The notes under the pieces were generated by a model. It was not told the origin of the DNA, searched no databases, and saw only the letters and a list, made by a program, of their open reading frames with translations. Both the position numbers and the translations under genes were made by a program. From the NCBI GenBank assembly GCA_012840965.1, contig DUVQ01000102.1, forward strand, positions 1 to 42,119: a stretch of DNA of 42,119 bases, read 5' to 3'. The DNA is from Oligoflexales bacterium (GTDB lineage Bacteria > Myxococcota_A > UBA9042 > DTJE01). How positions within the stretch are numbered: position 1 is the first letter of the stretch; every line of letters starts with the position of its first letter. This document shows positions 16,887-24,741 of this stretch, piece after piece.

Positions 16887-17531
16887 TCAGTAAATGCCAA
16901 CCTCGGCTTTACCAAGACAGTAGGAACAGTACAACTGAGGCAGAGGCGTTTTCAAGGCCTGCTCACCATCTACCATACCAGCGATCACACCCTGAACGGA
17001 CTTGACCAAATCCCAGGCACCCTCCCCTGTCAACCCATTGAACCACACCAGTGTTGCCCCTGGATTTTTGCCTCGCACAGCGCCAGCGAAAATCTCACGC
17101 TCTGGCTGGGAAACCAAATCCCCCTTGGACAAAACCACAATATCAGCATCCGTCAAAAGCGGCCCCAGCTTGTATGGGGTCCTTGAACCAGCCGTGCAGT
17201 CGATCACACAAATCGCGACTGAATTGCACAGATATGGCGCACACCTGCCACACAGCCCAGCTGTTTCAATCACCAGCGTATCTAAATCACAAGCCCATTC
17301 ATCTATTTCGGGCAGGCTCTCCATCAACAGATGGTCAGGACAATAGCGGCCAGCCAGCAACAGCTTCACCACAAGGCCCTGATCCAAAAACATCTTTTCA
17401 TCGACCGACGATACACAATCCAGCTTGGCGACCCCAAGGCGGCCAAATCCATCGCTTTGGGCCAACGCCAGAACGACTTTAGATTTTCCAGAAGATGGTG
17501 TGCCGCCAACTACAATTCTCACGAACAGCAT
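16887..17531 (-). CDS. G3E/HypB-like P-loop GTPase B with CxxC motifs
   Basis: 214 residues, paralogous to GTPase A. Walker A GGTPSSGKS is at 9-17, ETAG at 89-92, and the guanine motif SKGD at 135-138 is intact, unlike A. Shared cysteine features are CPDHLLM at 64-70, ETAGLCGRC (Cys94, Cys97), GLTGEG at 167-172 and the C-terminal YCSYC (Cys202, Cys205). These could bind a metal between domains or between subunits, and the two paralogues may form a heterodimer (inference). First gene of the cluster, 18 bases before the radical SAM gene. The ribosome site before the ATG is weak. Confidence 0.85.
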   Translation of the reverse strand: MLFVRIVVGGTPSSGKSKVVLALAQSDGFGRLGVAKLDCVSSVDEKMFLDQGLVVKLLLAGRYCPDHLLMESLPEIDEWACDLDTLVIETAGLCGRCAPYLCNSVAICVIDCTAGSRTPYKLGPLLTDADIVVLSKGDLVSQPEREIFAGAVRGKNPGATLVWFNGLTGEGAWDLVKSVQGVIAGMVDGEQALKTPLPQLYCSYCLGKAEVGIY

Positions 17532-17605
17532 TCTACTGGTAACAAAGTAAGCGTCAACAAATTTGGGGTTTTACTGCAGATTACAAGGGCATTAAAGGAC
17601 AGGTG

Positions 17606-19291
17606 TTACTGGGCGCGTTCATCGACCATGGCTTGGATTGCTGCGGTGTAGGCCTCGTCCAGATATTTACCTGGGGACAGTCCCATGTTGTAGTCCAGCT
17701 TATTGGCGTCGATCACCTCTTTATCCAGTTCCCAATGCTCCTTGACCAGCAGGTAGCCTATCCAGTTTGGAGACATCCCCATAACGATGGGATTGGTATA
17801 CCCAGCCTCCACAAGAATATCAGCCCCCTTCTTTGCAAACGTGGGGAAGGACTCACCTGGGCTCGTCAAGAAATTAAGGTCGCCCAACTTCACCCATTCG
17901 ACTTCCTCCCAAATCTTGGCATTTGGGTCGGCAGAGTTAATTGGTGGGAGGGGAATAGTTGGTGCAATCTGAAGCACCAATGAGAACAGTTCGTTCTCGG
18001 CATGGAATTCAAAATCCTTGTAATTAAACTCGATGCCAGTGTCTGCCACTGGTGTCAATTCACCTTCAAGAGCATCCAGAACCGATTGAGCAATCAGATA
18101 GCCTGTACATGTGACCTTCATCCGCTGAACGTCCATATTGCCGGGCTCCTTTGGATTTTCGTACTTATAGCCATCCGGAAAAGCTTCTTCTTCCAAGCCA
18201 CATTCTTCAGGACGGTTTATTGGATAAACACCGCCAATGGGGCCCTGGAGATACACAGATAACGCACCGGTGGCCTCGTCGATCTTCTTGCGGAAAGGCC
18301 CAACCCAGTCAGCAGAAACAGCAACATTATCAGAGCCATAGACTGTTGGATGGGCGGCCCATCGAACCATGGTAAACAGGGTGTCTGCGTCAGGTCGCTT
18401 TCCTTGGATGATGTACATATCGTAATCGGTGTTGAAATAGTCATTGGTTCTGTTTTCCAAGGAAGTCTTTGTCCAGGCAAGCTCGACATCCCCTAAATCA
18501 TCGATGGCCTGGATTGCAGCTTCAACGATGCCTTCTCGAAGGATGTTTATGTATTCCTCGTCGCGAATATTATCAGGGTCCATCATATCACCCCACAGGC
18601 CTGTGGTATCTGGACCAGCATGAGAGTGAGTGGCTACTGGAATCAACCTTTCACCTTGAAAATACAGGCCCTTTTCTTCATACATACGAGTCTGCACTCT
18701 GGCTTGGATTACGTCCGCATCAAATGGGAATATGCCAACGCCATCAAAGCCAACAAATACGACTACTTCCTCATTTTGCGGGTCCGCAAAGGCCACCGCA
18801 GTCGCATAAAGCGGGTCATGGACGCCAAGCGCAAAACGGCACATATCGGCATTACCCATGCAATTACCATAACCAGATAGATTTATGGGATTTTTGGGAG
18901 AAATATCGACTCTAGCCACCCCGGCGGCATAGCGAGTCGTGAAGTTTTTACCCTGTGGCAAAGTCGGCAGCGTCGACCAGTCAGCATCAGGACGTGCGCT
19001 GGCAGGATCAGTGGGCTCCACCTTATCTTCGGCAAGCCCCTCATCGTCGACCACGTCTTCATCGTCGGCGATGTCCTGAGCGTCCGCGTCATCAACCACA
19101 TCCTCATCATCAATGATGTCTTCAGCTGGCTTGGTGTCAGTATCAACACTGTCATCTGCAGCCACATCACCAGCATCAGTATCCGTGGTATCCGGATCAC
19201 CAGTGAAGGTATCTTTTCCAGGTTCAGGATCGTCTGAACAAGCCACAATAAAAGCAGTCACCGCCAAAAGGCTGAGCAATCTCAATTTCAT
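17606..19291 (-). CDS. Lipoprotein with neutral/alkaline ceramidase-like domain
   Basis: 561 residues from the ATG at 19291, which has GGGGGTG just upstream; an ATG at 19303 would add four residues before the signal peptide. Lipobox FIVAC gives a lipidated Cys, followed by an acidic Asp/Glu/Val/Thr-rich linker of about 90 residues. From about 105 the protein resembles the N-terminal domain of neutral ceramidases: AAGVARVDISP...LSGYG, FVGFDGVGIF, and THSHAGPDTTG, comparable to the Zn-binding SGTHTHSGPGG of that family. Neutral ceramidases cleave the amide bond of ceramide. The C-terminal ceramidase domain is short or diverged, so amidase activity on sphingolipids is plausible but unproven; another amide or ester hydrolase is possible. 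A 6-bp inverted repeat, AGCCCA/TGGGCT, sits at 19307-19320. Confidence 0.82.
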   Translation of the reverse strand: MKLRLLSLLAVTAFIVACSDDPEPGKDTFTGDPDTTDTDAGDVAADDSVDTDTKPAEDIIDDEDVVDDADAQDIADDEDVVDDEGLAEDKVEPTDPASARPDADWSTLPTLPQGKNFTTRYAAGVARVDISPKNPINLSGYGNCMGNADMCRFALGVHDPLYATAVAFADPQNEEVVVFVGFDGVGIFPFDADVIQARVQTRMYEEKGLYFQGERLIPVATHSHAGPDTTGLWGDMMDPDNIRDEEYINILREGIVEAAIQAIDDLGDVELAWTKTSLENRTNDYFNTDYDMYIIQGKRPDADTLFTMVRWAAHPTVYGSDNVAVSADWVGPFRKKIDEATGALSVYLQGPIGGVYPINRPEECGLEEEAFPDGYKYENPKEPGNMDVQRMKVTCTGYLIAQSVLDALEGELTPVADTGIEFNYKDFEFHAENELFSLVLQIAPTIPLPPINSADPNAKIWEEVEWVKLGDLNFLTSPGESFPTFAKKGADILVEAGYTNPIVMGMSPNWIGYLLVKEHWELDKEVIDANKLDYNMGLSPGKYLDEAYTAAIQAMVDERAQ

Positions 19292-19518
19292 TAGCACCCC
19301 CATGCCAGCCCACCTGGGCTAAGCTTACAAAACCGTGAGAGTTTAACGGACTTCCAGTTCCAGCACCAGAGTTAAGTTACAGTCTTACCAAGAATGAATC
19401 GACTTCAGACCTAATATCCTTAATCATTTTCGTTATTTTCAATTCCAAAAGAAACGAGGTCAACAACCTGTTTAGCGTTGGGAAACATTTGCGAAAGGCT
19501 TTAAAGCGATTAGGACCT

Positions 19519-20019
19519 TCACTTTTTCGCTTTGGCGGCTTTTGCAACTAAGACAACTGCCTGGGAGAAGATGCCCTGCCCTGTGCCTGCAAAGCCCAAA
19601 CCTTCAGCGTGTCTGGGTTTTATTGACACTTGTGATGGGCTAATTTCCAATGCTGTGGCAATTGCCTTAATCATGGACGGCACATAACCAGCAAGTGAAG
19701 GCCGGTCACACATCACCGTGCAGTCGACATTGATTATCATGGTGCCAGCCTCTGCTAAAACGCTTGCTACCCTCTTTAGCACATCCACCCCCGAGATTCC
19801 CTTGATTGAATCATCAGAAGCAGGCAAAAAGGTCCCAAGGTCACCAATACCACCAGCAGAAAGCAAGGCATCTGCGATGGCATGAGCAACTACATCGCCA
19901 TCCGAGTGCCCTTTGAGGTGATAATCAAAGGGGATTTCGCAGCATCCCAAACACAGCGGCCCGCCGGGAATCAAAGGATGCACGTCCATCCCCAAACCAA
20001 CTCGTATGTGATTGAGCAT
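19519..20019 (-). CDS. ispF: 2-C-methyl-D-erythritol 2,4-cyclodiphosphate synthase
   Basis: 166 residues, normal IspF length; fifth step of the non-mevalonate isoprenoid pathway. The metal-binding GMDVHPL (Asp and His), GHSDGDVVAHAIADALL and IGDLGTFLPASD motifs are present. Two stretches deviate: the usual L-G-G-V before EIP is LGCCEIP, and the CDP-binding K-A-T-T-x-E-x-LGF region reads KPRHAEGLGFAGTGQGI. The ATG at 20019 has GGAG about 8 bases ahead; the TTG one codon earlier is less likely. Divergent from the release-factor gene across hexamer locus 4. No ispD neighbour is in the window. Confidence 0.93.
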   Translation of the reverse strand: MLNHIRVGLGMDVHPLIPGGPLCLGCCEIPFDYHLKGHSDGDVVAHAIADALLSAGGIGDLGTFLPASDDSIKGISGVDVLKRVASVLAEAGTMIINVDCTVMCDRPSLAGYVPSMIKAIATALEISPSQVSIKPRHAEGLGFAGTGQGIFSQAVVLVAKAAKAKK

Positions 20020-20076
20020 CAAGGATCTCCTGGCCGCGAACAGGCAACAAAACTGCTGGGACTTTACAGCGTTTCT

Positions 20077-20182
20077 GGGGCAGGGTCCAGGGGCAGGGAC
20101 GGGGGCGGGGACAGGGACAGGGGCAGGGTCCAGGGGCGGGGGCAGGGTCCAGGGGCAGGGACGGAGACAGGAGGCAGGGACA
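20077..20182. repeat. G-rich hexamer repeat, locus 4
   Basis: About 105 bases of GGGGCA, GGGTCC, GGGACG/GGGACA units on the plus strand, in the divergent region between ispF and the release-factor-like gene. Multiple G3-G5 runs with 2-3 base loops give strong G-quadruplex potential, close to where both promoters should be. Confidence 0.9.
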
Positions 20183-20300
20183 GTTCATTTTATGTGTTCG
20201 TCCTTGGTGACGGGACCGGAAACGTTGATTTTGGCTTGATTGCAACTTTAAATTCTGTATCGTTACCTTGGTTTGATTTTGGGCTTTCCGAGGCTTTTAA

Positions 20301-20720
20301 ATGGTCGATTTTCCAGTGTCTCCAGAAAAGGCAAAAGCCCTTCAAGAGCGAATGGCTGCCTTTGACATCAAAGAAGAAGACCTTGAAGAAACGTTCACTA
20401 GGTCAGGCGGGAAAGGTGGCCAAAATGTCAATAAAGTCGCCACTTGTGTGATTTTACTGCACCGTCCAACTGGTACTTTGGTCAGATGTGAACAAGAGCG
20501 CTCTCAAGGATTAAACAGATACCTTGCGCGGAAACGATTGGTTGACAAAATCGAACAGAAAATTTTGGGCGACGCCAGTACTCAACGGCAGGCGATTGAA
20601 AAGATTCGACGTCAGAAAAGGAAAAGAAGCGCCAGAGCCAAGGAAAAGATGCTTAGGGACAAAAAAATCCGCTCCGAAGTTAAGGAACTGCGCAAACCAG
20701 TTGATATAGATGAAGAATAG
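20301..20720 (+). CDS. Stand-alone RF-1-domain peptidyl-tRNA hydrolase/release-factor-like protein
   Basis: 139 residues containing only the catalytic domain of class I release factors. TFTRSGGKGGQNVNKVAT holds the GGQ motif at 39-41, whose glutamine coordinates the peptidyl-tRNA ester. The codon-recognition domains are missing. The C-terminal third is a very basic helix (KIRRQKRKRSARAKEK), as in ribosome-rescue factors ArfB/YaeJ and the C12orf65/MTRFR group, where it enters the empty mRNA channel. It likely frees stalled ribosomes. GAGG lies 7 bases before the ATG. First gene of a short plus-strand run with lipB and the GYF/AgmX gene. Confidence 0.88.
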   Translation: MVDFPVSPEKAKALQERMAAFDIKEEDLEETFTRSGGKGGQNVNKVATCVILLHRPTGTLVRCEQERSQGLNRYLARKRLVDKIEQKILGDASTQRQAIEKIRRQKRKRSARAKEKMLRDKKIRSEVKELRKPVDIDEE

Positions 20721-20767
20721 CATGCAAACCCAATTTACCACCTGTCTTAAACTAGGGAAAGCTTAAT

Positions 20768-21445
20768 ATGCAAATAAGGTTCTATGGTCTAACCCCTTAT
20801 GAACGTGGCCTCGAATTACAACAACAGGCATTAAACGAGCTTGAAATGGGCTCAGATGGGATTTTACTGGCGTTAAGGCATCCTCCTACTCTAACTCTTG
20901 GCCGGCGCACAGCTCCTGAGGAAGTGCTGGCCAGTCCAGATTTGATTAAAAGTAAAGGCATTGAGCTGATCTCAGTCAATCGAGGAGGAGGCGCAACATT
21001 CCACTATCCAGAACAAGCCGTGGTATATCCGATACTTAACATTCATAAGATGAGACTTTCAGTTCCAGATCTGCTGCAGAAAGTTGCGCTGGCTTTGCAA
21101 CAGACCCTTGAAAAATACGGTGTTATCAACGGTGTATGGGATGAAGACAGGCCCGGTGTTTATGTTGAAGGCAAAAAAATTGCCTCAGTGGGCTTTCACC
21201 TTGTAAAAGGGCTGACCTCTCATGGTATAGCACTTAACATTGGTAATGCTTTGGATGGGTTTAAGCTTATAGCACCGTGCAAGATGCCTGACCAGCCAAT
21301 CACCTCAATTCAGGATTTAACCGGGCAACTTCCAGACTCTGATGAGGTATGTAACGACTTGGCAGTTTTTGTGCGAAATGCTCTTTTGGCTAACAACACA
21401 GGAGTTGCCAAACTACCCCTTGATCCTAAACCCAGTAGAGGTTAA
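20768..21445 (+). CDS. lipB: Octanoyl-(acyl carrier protein):protein transferase
   Basis: 225 residues. LipB transfers octanoate from acyl carrier protein to lipoyl domains, the first step of lipoate assembly. Visible are ALRHPPTLTLGRR, SVNRGGGATFHYPEQAVVYPI, the active-site lysine in GKKIASVGFHL (about Lys137), THGI-like TSHGIALN and the nucleophilic Cys171 in APCKMPDQPITS. The last 20 residues are a variable tail. Located 47 bases after the release-factor-like gene and 34 before the next gene. No lipA is in the window. Confidence 0.96.
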   Translation: MQIRFYGLTPYERGLELQQQALNELEMGSDGILLALRHPPTLTLGRRTAPEEVLASPDLIKSKGIELISVNRGGGATFHYPEQAVVYPILNIHKMRLSVPDLLQKVALALQQTLEKYGVINGVWDEDRPGVYVEGKKIASVGFHLVKGLTSHGIALNIGNALDGFKLIAPCKMPDQPITSIQDLTGQLPDSDEVCNDLAVFVRNALLANNTGVAKLPLDPKPSRG

Positions 21446-21479
21446 AAGCTTATTAGGTTCACTTTTGTGAAAGAGCGAT

Positions 21480-22373
21480 ATGTCAAAAATTAGACCTGAC
21501 GATGCATTGGAACGCTGGATGTACCGAAAAGATGGAATGGACTATGGGCCGTTTACATCTAAGGAAATCCAGGGATTAATTGAAAAACACGAGATTTGGG
21601 CGGACACAGAGTTGTATGCTCAAAGAAAGCGTCAGTGGTTCAAAGTCGATACAGTTCCAAGGTTTGTTGAATACCTGACCGAGGCCATGCGAAAGGAGGC
21701 TGAGGCGAGGCGACTGGCCGAGATGGCTGAAGATAACGCGACGGTTGAGCGACAGTCAAAACGTAGTCACCAGCTTCCATTTATTATTGGTGGGATACTT
21801 GCTGTTGCTGGTGGGATTGCCGCTTTCTTTTTGATAAAGCCACCGCCGCCAGTGCTGGCAAGCTACCCATCGCATTACTACAGGGATATATCCTTCGAGA
21901 CGTTGCTGCCGGTTCTGGAATTAAAGGCCGAGGCCATTCAGATTCAGGCCGAGGAGGAGGAGGAGGCTCCAAAGGCGGTAACTAAGAAAAGGCGTGGTGG
22001 TACGGGCAGAAACAACCAAGTTGCAGCCAAGCTTGAAGCCCCAGAATTGGACTTAAGTTATGACGCTGCGGCGGCATCAGGTGGCAGAACGCTAACACAC
22101 GAAGATTTGGGCAGAATCCAACAGGCGGTAACACCTGGTCTTGTGCACTGTTTCAGAAGCGAGGTGAATCGCACCCCAGGATTTGAGGGTGGAGTCGTCA
22201 GGATTCACGTGATCAATAAAGGCACGGTGGTGGTCAGTGGTGTTCAAACAACGCCAAGCGCCTCTTCTGACCTTGTAAGCTGCATAAAATCCAGAACCTC
22301 AGGCATCAAAGTGCCACCATTTGCTGGAGCCAGCCAGATCATGAAAATCCCAATCTTCATCCAAGGCTCCTGA
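21480..22373 (+). CDS. Membrane protein with GYF_2 domain and AgmX/PglI C-terminal domain
   Basis: 297 residues. Residues 12-60 are a GYF_2 domain (WMYRKDGMDYGPFTSKEIQGLIEKHEIWADTELY, then QWFKV), predicted cytoplasmic. A charged helix follows, then one membrane span near 99-120 (LPFIIGGILAVAGGIAAFFLI), an acidic/basic periplasmic linker and the AgmX/PglI C-terminal domain from about 200 with LVHCFRSEVNR and LVSCIKSR as its two conserved cysteines. The architecture is that of myxobacterial envelope-spanning proteins. Function unknown; the topology suggests it links cytoplasmic partners to a periplasmic machine. The stop codon runs directly into hexamer locus 5. Confidence 0.88.
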   Translation: MSKIRPDDALERWMYRKDGMDYGPFTSKEIQGLIEKHEIWADTELYAQRKRQWFKVDTVPRFVEYLTEAMRKEAEARRLAEMAEDNATVERQSKRSHQLPFIIGGILAVAGGIAAFFLIKPPPPVLASYPSHYYRDISFETLLPVLELKAEAIQIQAEEEEEAPKAVTKKRRGGTGRNNQVAAKLEAPELDLSYDAAAASGGRTLTHEDLGRIQQAVTPGLVHCFRSEVNRTPGFEGGVVRIHVINKGTVVVSGVQTTPSASSDLVSCIKSRTSGIKVPPFAGASQIMKIPIFIQGS

Positions 22374-22432
22374 CCCTGCACCTGTCCCTGCACCTGTCCC
22401 TGCGCCTACACCTGTCCCTGCACCTGCACCTG
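22374..22432. repeat. Hexamer repeat, locus 5
   Basis: About ten units of CCCTGC/ACCTGT/ACCTGC on the plus strand (G-rich on the minus strand), starting at the base right after a TGA stop and lying between two convergent genes. Runs of two or three Gs make G-quadruplex formation less certain than at loci 3, 4 and 8. Confidence 0.85.
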
Positions 22433-22474
22433 AGCAAACTAAGTAATGAATATTATAAGTGGATTCTGAAACAA

Positions 22475-24430
22475 CTATTCAGCGGGTTTTTCTTCGTCTG
22501 CGACTTCTGTAGCCTCAGCAGCCACTTCTTCCTTTGGCTCCTCGGCAACTTCTGCCTTTGCTTCTTCAGCCTTTGGCTCCTCGGCAACTTCAGCCTTTGG
22601 CTCCTCAGCCACTTCTTCCTCTGGCTCCTCAGCCACTTCTGCCTCTGGCTCCTCAACCTTGGGAGCGGCCTTGGCTGCAGCCTTAGGCGTTGCAGCTTCC
22701 TGACCAGCGGTTGGCAGGCTTGAAACATCAAGCTTCTCGCGAATCAGGTCACCGATCGTTGTCGGAGCAGCCTTCTGGACCTTCAGATATTCCTGGTAGT
22801 CGCCACTTTCCTGGGCTTCCTGATATCTGCGGATTGAAAGACCAAGCTTACGCTCCTCTGGGATCAGATTGATGACCATCGCTGTAACTTCTTCACCAAC
22901 CTTCAAGACCTTGGAAACGCTTTCAACCTTTTCGACCCGAATCTCAGAGGCGTGGACTAGTCCCTCAACCTCATCTTCCAGCTCGACAATCGCGCCGAAA
23001 TCAAGAAGCTTGGAAACAGTACCAGTCACCACTGAACCGATTGGATAGCGATCATGAACCTTTTCCCACGGATCCGTAGTCAACTGCTTGATACCAAGGG
23101 CAAAGCGCTCCTTGTCTGGATCGATGTGAAGAACGATGGCCTCGACTTCATCACCCTTTTTGTAGGTTTCAGCAGGATTCTTAATCTTACGAGACCAAGA
23201 AATATCCTGCATGTGAATCAAGCCATCAATACCGTCTTCGATACCAACAAAGATACCAAACGATGTCACCGAACGAACCTTACCAGTCACAATAGTATTC
23301 ACAGGATACTTGTCACGAAGCAGGTTCCAGGGGTTGATCTCAGTCTGCTTAAGACCAAGGGCGATTCGCTTGTTGCGGGCATCGACTTGCAGCACGACGG
23401 TCTCGACTTCGTCACCAACATTCAGCACCTTGGAGGGATGCTTGACCTTCTTGGTCCAAGACATTTCGGAAACGTGAATCAAGCCCTCAATACCAGCTTC
23501 CAGCTCGACAAAAGCGCCATAATCAGCCAGCGATACGACCTTGCCACGAACACGATCTTCCACGAAGTAACGGTCACCAGCTCGCAGCCATGGGTCCTCG
23601 GTGGTCTGTTTCATGCCCAAGGAAACACGCTCGCTCTGGGGATCGAACTTCAAAACCTTGACCCGAACGCGATCCCCAACCTGAACCATTTCGGAAGGAT
23701 GGTTGACTCTGCCCCAAGACATGTCGGTGATGTGCAGCAAGCCATCAATACCACCAAGGTCGACAAAGCTGCCGTAGTCGGTGATGTTCATGACGATGCC
23801 TTCCACAATCTGGCCGACTTCCAAAGTGGCAAGAGTCTTGGATTTCAGTTCTTCGCGTTCCTTTTCCAGCAGTACGCGACGTGAAAGAACAATGTTGCCT
23901 CTGCGGCGGTTAAACTTGATAACTTTGAACCGCAGTTTCTGGCCAATGTAGCGATCAAGACCACGAACCGGGCGCAAGTCAATCTGGGAGCCTGGCAGGA
24001 ATGCCTTGACGCCGATATCGACAGTTAAACCGCCCTTAACGCGGGAAAGCACCACACCTTCCACAACGCCATCTCGTTCGGCGGCTGCGGAAATTTCGTC
24101 CCAGATTTTCAGCTTTTCAGCCTTATCCTTGGACAGCTCGACCAGACCTTCACGATTTTCACGAGCCTCGACGTAAACTTCGGTCTTGTCGCCGACCTTT
24201 ACTGTCAGGTTGCCATCAGCATCCTGGAACTCGTGTAGTGGGACGTGCCCTTCCGATTTGTAGCCGATGTCAATCAGCACCCAGTCTTTTTCAATCTTCA
24301 AGACGGTGCCCATGACAATCTCGCCATCTCTGACTTCCGCCTGGTCGTACTGTTCGACCAACGCCGCAAAGTCCAGATCGTCGTCGTTCTGCACATCTTC
24401 CGGCAGATTCGGGTTCAAAGTATCAGACAT
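22475..24430 (-). CDS. rpsA: 30S ribosomal protein S1
   Basis: 651 residues from the ATG at 24430, preceded by TAGGAGG 5 bases away; a longer reading lacks a ribosome site. S1 unfolds mRNA on the 30S subunit. Six S1 RNA-binding repeats are visible, beginning near residues 40 (GEIVMGTVLKIEKDWVLIDIG), 120, 210 (GQIVEGIVMNITDYGSFVDLG), 295, 380 and 467, followed by a variable region. The last 80 residues are an Ala/Glu/Val/Pro-rich tail of 12-13 residue units (EVAEEPKAEVAEEPK) not present in E. coli S1. A good promoter lies upstream at 24519-24548. Confidence 0.96.
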   Translation of the reverse strand: MSDTLNPNLPEDVQNDDDLDFAALVEQYDQAEVRDGEIVMGTVLKIEKDWVLIDIGYKSEGHVPLHEFQDADGNLTVKVGDKTEVYVEARENREGLVELSKDKAEKLKIWDEISAAAERDGVVEGVVLSRVKGGLTVDIGVKAFLPGSQIDLRPVRGLDRYIGQKLRFKVIKFNRRRGNIVLSRRVLLEKEREELKSKTLATLEVGQIVEGIVMNITDYGSFVDLGGIDGLLHITDMSWGRVNHPSEMVQVGDRVRVKVLKFDPQSERVSLGMKQTTEDPWLRAGDRYFVEDRVRGKVVSLADYGAFVELEAGIEGLIHVSEMSWTKKVKHPSKVLNVGDEVETVVLQVDARNKRIALGLKQTEINPWNLLRDKYPVNTIVTGKVRSVTSFGIFVGIEDGIDGLIHMQDISWSRKIKNPAETYKKGDEVEAIVLHIDPDKERFALGIKQLTTDPWEKVHDRYPIGSVVTGTVSKLLDFGAIVELEDEVEGLVHASEIRVEKVESVSKVLKVGEEVTAMVINLIPEERKLGLSIRRYQEAQESGDYQEYLKVQKAAPTTIGDLIREKLDVSSLPTAGQEAATPKAAAKAAPKVEEPEAEVAEEPEEEVAEEPKAEVAEEPKAEEAKAEVAEEPKEEVAAEATEVADEEKPAE

Positions 24431-24518
24431 AAGCCTCCTAATAGCTTGGCCCGCCCCACTATAAGCTTCCCACCGTCCACTGCGGGCATTCTCCCGGCCA
24501 TCACGCACGGGGACGCGC

Positions 24519-24548
24519 ATTCTAGTTGAGATACAACATTAGTGTCAA
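24519..24548 (-). promoter_or_regulatory. Sigma-70 promoter of rpsA
   Basis: On the minus strand a perfect -35 TTGACA (24543-24548) and a -10 TAGAAT (24519-24524) are separated by 18 bases. Transcription would begin near 24512, leaving a leader of about 80 bases before the rpsA start, and would exclude the longer in-frame start at 24520. Confidence 0.65.
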
Positions 24549-24624
24549 TCGTTTTTTCTTTAGTTTTGCATCCCATAGTCTGAAACAAGCTTTAGAATAA
24601 ATTGGACTAAACAGGTCAAATGAG

Positions 24625-24644
24625 GACTAATTTACTCATTAGTC
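24625..24644. promoter_or_regulatory. Inverted repeat GACTAAT-6-ATTAGTC
   Basis: Perfect 7-base arms with a 6-base spacer, centred about 23 bases upstream of the -35 of the giant lipoprotein gene. A related GGACTAA lies at 24604. The position fits an activator site for the plus-strand promoter or a shared site with rpsA (inference). Confidence 0.45.
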
Positions 24645-24653
24645 GTTATTTGT

Positions 24654-24682
24654 TTGCACCCACCGTTGCTAAGGTTTAGAAT
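24654..24682 (+). promoter_or_regulatory. Sigma-70 promoter of the giant Cys-rich lipoprotein gene
   Basis: TTGCAC (24654-24659) and TAGAAT (24677-24682) are separated by 17 bases. The start would be near 24689, about 50 bases before the ATG at 24742, which has GGAG 8 bases upstream. An intact promoter suggests the interrupted gene is still expressed. Confidence 0.55.
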
Positions 24683-24741
24683 TAACCACCCCACATGCTG
24701 ATGGTCACTACGAGGGGGGACTCAAAAGCAGGAGTTTTGTC

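Noticed and set aside
19882-20451. 189-codon plus-strand frame across the ispF start and hexamer array
   Set aside because: It runs through the GGGGCA array as Gly/Arg repeats and overlaps two real genes.
23054-23884. 276-codon plus-strand frame opposite rpsA
   Set aside because: Antisense to the S1 repeats, with repeated sequence explained by them.
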